DNA from: Prosapia bicincta
Taxonomy: Eukaryota > Arthropoda > Insecta > Hemiptera > Cercopidae
Length of the DNA stretch: 64,000 bases
Assembly (NCBI GenBank): GCA_036971475.1
Contig: JBAIZL010000023.1
Span: 707,501 to 771,500, forward strand
Reading direction: 5' to 3'
In this document: piece by piece, positions 62,324-64,000 of the stretch
Numbering within the stretch: position 1 is the stretch's first letter
Layout: every line of letters begins with the position of its first letter
Program-made: the position numbers and the translations under genes
The notes under the pieces: model-generated
What the model saw: the letters and a program-made list of their open reading frames with translations, nothing else
The model's database searches: none
Told to the model about the DNA's origin: nothing

Positions 62324-62984
62324 ATACTAAAACCAATAAATACGTTAATTATATAAAACATATAATCGTCATTGTCATCATCTAGGAATACAACTACACT
62401 ATAACTACCGCTGTTTAACTTACAATCAGTTTAATATGACGCTGATTCTTCAAGATTTATGTAGTTCTAATCTCGACGATGATAAAATCTACTTGATCAA
62501 TGAAAATCGATACAACTAATGTATCTATTGTGAGTTGATGTTATTGTAAAATACAATTACACTACCTTAACTCACAAACTGGGGTTATATCTCATTAAAA
62601 AACACAAATTTTCGATTTACTTAAAACTTTTCTTACATAAATATTTTAAGGAATATAAAATAAGAGCTGTAGGATTATAATAGACAGAGAGAAGTAACTA
62701 ATATAATTACATCGAGTAAAGTAAAATAACGTTTGTTTTAGATTGTAACAAATAACAATTTTGGATTTTGATATAAACTGGCTGTTATGCAAATTATAAG
62801 TTTAAAACCAGGGACTTTTTAAAATACACTCTTATGAAACATAAAATTAAAAATATTTCAGAGCAAAAGTATTCCATACAAGTATATTTTAACAGTAGAA
62901 TATTTTTGGTACAAAAGTATCCGTAAAAAGAACAAACTTATTATAACATAACAAATTATATAAATATAAAAAAAAAAATTCAAT
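62324..62984. other. intergenic, no gene seen
   Basis: Unique, very AT-rich sequence. Confidence 0.5.
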
Positions 62985-63245
62985 CTAAAGTAAAAAATAA
63001 TTTTTTTTGTTATTTTTTATTAAATAATTGCACTCAATGTAAATAAAGTAACATAACCTATGCGGTAAATTAGCTATTCTACCACATGACCTATAAAATA
63101 AAATCAGCTGCTTTATGAAATCATATGTTATAAGTTTTTTATGCCAAATGGGACGAAATAACTATATTCCTTACCTTGGCTCTTTTGTGAAAATTTTTTC
63201 TTTCATATAAAACTAAAATGATAATTAAATTTAATTAATTAATTA
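62985..63245 (-). repeat. dispersed repeat B, copy 2
   Basis: Reverse complement of 39478-39740. TAAAGTAACATAACCTATGC and GAAATAACTATATTCCTTAC are the inverted counterparts of words in copy 1. Confidence 0.65.
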
Positions 63246-63295
63246 TTATTTGAATAAAAACTGTATTTACATCAATTGTTATATACCTACAAGTA

Positions 63296-64000
63296 GTTTG
63301 GTATATAACATCCAAAGACCCTAAGTATTGCTATACAATATCTAAAGACCCTAAGAGTTGGTATATAACATCCAAAGACCCTAAGTATTGCTATACAATA
63401 TCTAAAGACCCTAAGTATTGGTATACAATATCTAAAGACCCTAAGTGTTGGTGTACAGTATCTAAAGACCCTAAGTATTGGTATACAATATCTAAAGACC
63501 CTAAGAGTTGGTATATAACATCCAAAGACCCTAAGTATTGCTATACAATATCTAAAGACCCTAAGTATTGGTATACAATATCTAAAGACCCTAAGTGTTG
63601 GTGTACAGTATCTAAAGACCCTAAGTATTGGTATACAATATCTAAAGACCCTAAGTGTTGGTGTACAGTATCTAAAGACCCTAAGTATTGGTATACAATA
63701 TCTAAAGACCCTAAGTGTTGGTGTACAGTATCTAAAGACCCTAAGTATTGGTGTACAGTATCTAAAGACCCTAAGTGTTGGTGTACAGTATCTAAAGACC
63801 CTAAGTATTGGTATACAATATCTAAAGACCCTAAGTGTTGGTGTACAGTATCTAAAGACCCTAAGTATTGGTATACAATATCTAAAGACCCTAAGTGTTG
63901 GTGTACAGTATCTAAAGACCCTAAGTATTGGTGTACAGTATCCAAAGACCCTAAGTAATGGTATACAATATCTAAAGACCCTAAGTGTTGGTGTACAGTA
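63296..64000. repeat. 30-bp minisatellite, about 23 copies, truncated by window end
   Basis: Units contain CTAAAGACCCTAAGTATTGG and alternate between TATACAATATC and TGTACAGTATC forms, giving a 60-bp higher-order unit over much of the array. A third form (TATATAACATCC) is confined to the first part. The minus-strand open frame (63541-63945) is a by-product of the period. Confidence 0.95.

Overview
The window is AT-rich, repeat-dominated eukaryotic DNA, most likely from an invertebrate animal. An arthropod, perhaps a chelicerate, is my guess, but nothing here proves it. I find no intact host protein-coding gene, no rRNA or tRNA gene and no CRISPR array. Nearly every long open frame lies inside a tandem array or microsatellite whose period is divisible by three, or is a fragment of a dead transposon.

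Layout: seven tandem arrays together cover about 14.7 kb. They have units of 93 bp (1-4745, cut by the window edge), 27 bp (5968-7155), 155 bp (21061-24935), 77 bp (39904-41211), 58 bp (48256-49370), 41 bp (54402-56168) and 30 bp (63296-64000, cut by the edge). Between them lie long (TA)n, (CT)n and (GT)n microsatellites, two short inverted-repeat (MITE) families, a Tigger/pogo-type MITE (46558-46977), a tRNA-derived SINE (49380-49570) and an internally deleted hAT transposon with a perfect 8-bp target duplication (60979-62323).

The most interesting content is a dispersed system related to Penelope-like elements (PLEs). A broken PLE with a GIY-YIG endonuclease lies at 43192-44265. The 3' end of another lies on the minus strand at 53023-53400. 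At least nine large foldback (hairpin) modules occur at 7.8, 8.4, 9.6-10.9, 11.0, 11.5, 13.7-14.3, 14.4, 35.8 and 39.0 kb, often abutting pure (TA)n tracts. Most arms carry a motif resembling a hammerhead ribozyme core: CTGANGA, a stem, GAAA, then a short self-complementary stem III. In the best copies 4-5 bp of stem I also pair. This resembles the described class of PLE-associated hammerheads with reduced stem III that are thought to cleave as dimers. Here they sit head to head in long palindromes. One PLE C-terminal coding fragment is followed about 100 bp after its stop by the same motif, which ties the foldbacks to PLE 3' ends.

Pairs of related copies inside the window give before/after states. 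A 41-bp unit is single-copy at 57.6 kb and expanded to about 43 copies at 54.4-56.2 kb. A 0.5-kb repeat at 45.7 kb has no insertion where its copy at 52.7-54.0 kb holds about 0.8 kb of PLE and microsatellite sequence. All calls come from reading the sequence by eye. Ribozyme activity, family names and copy identities need computation or experiment.
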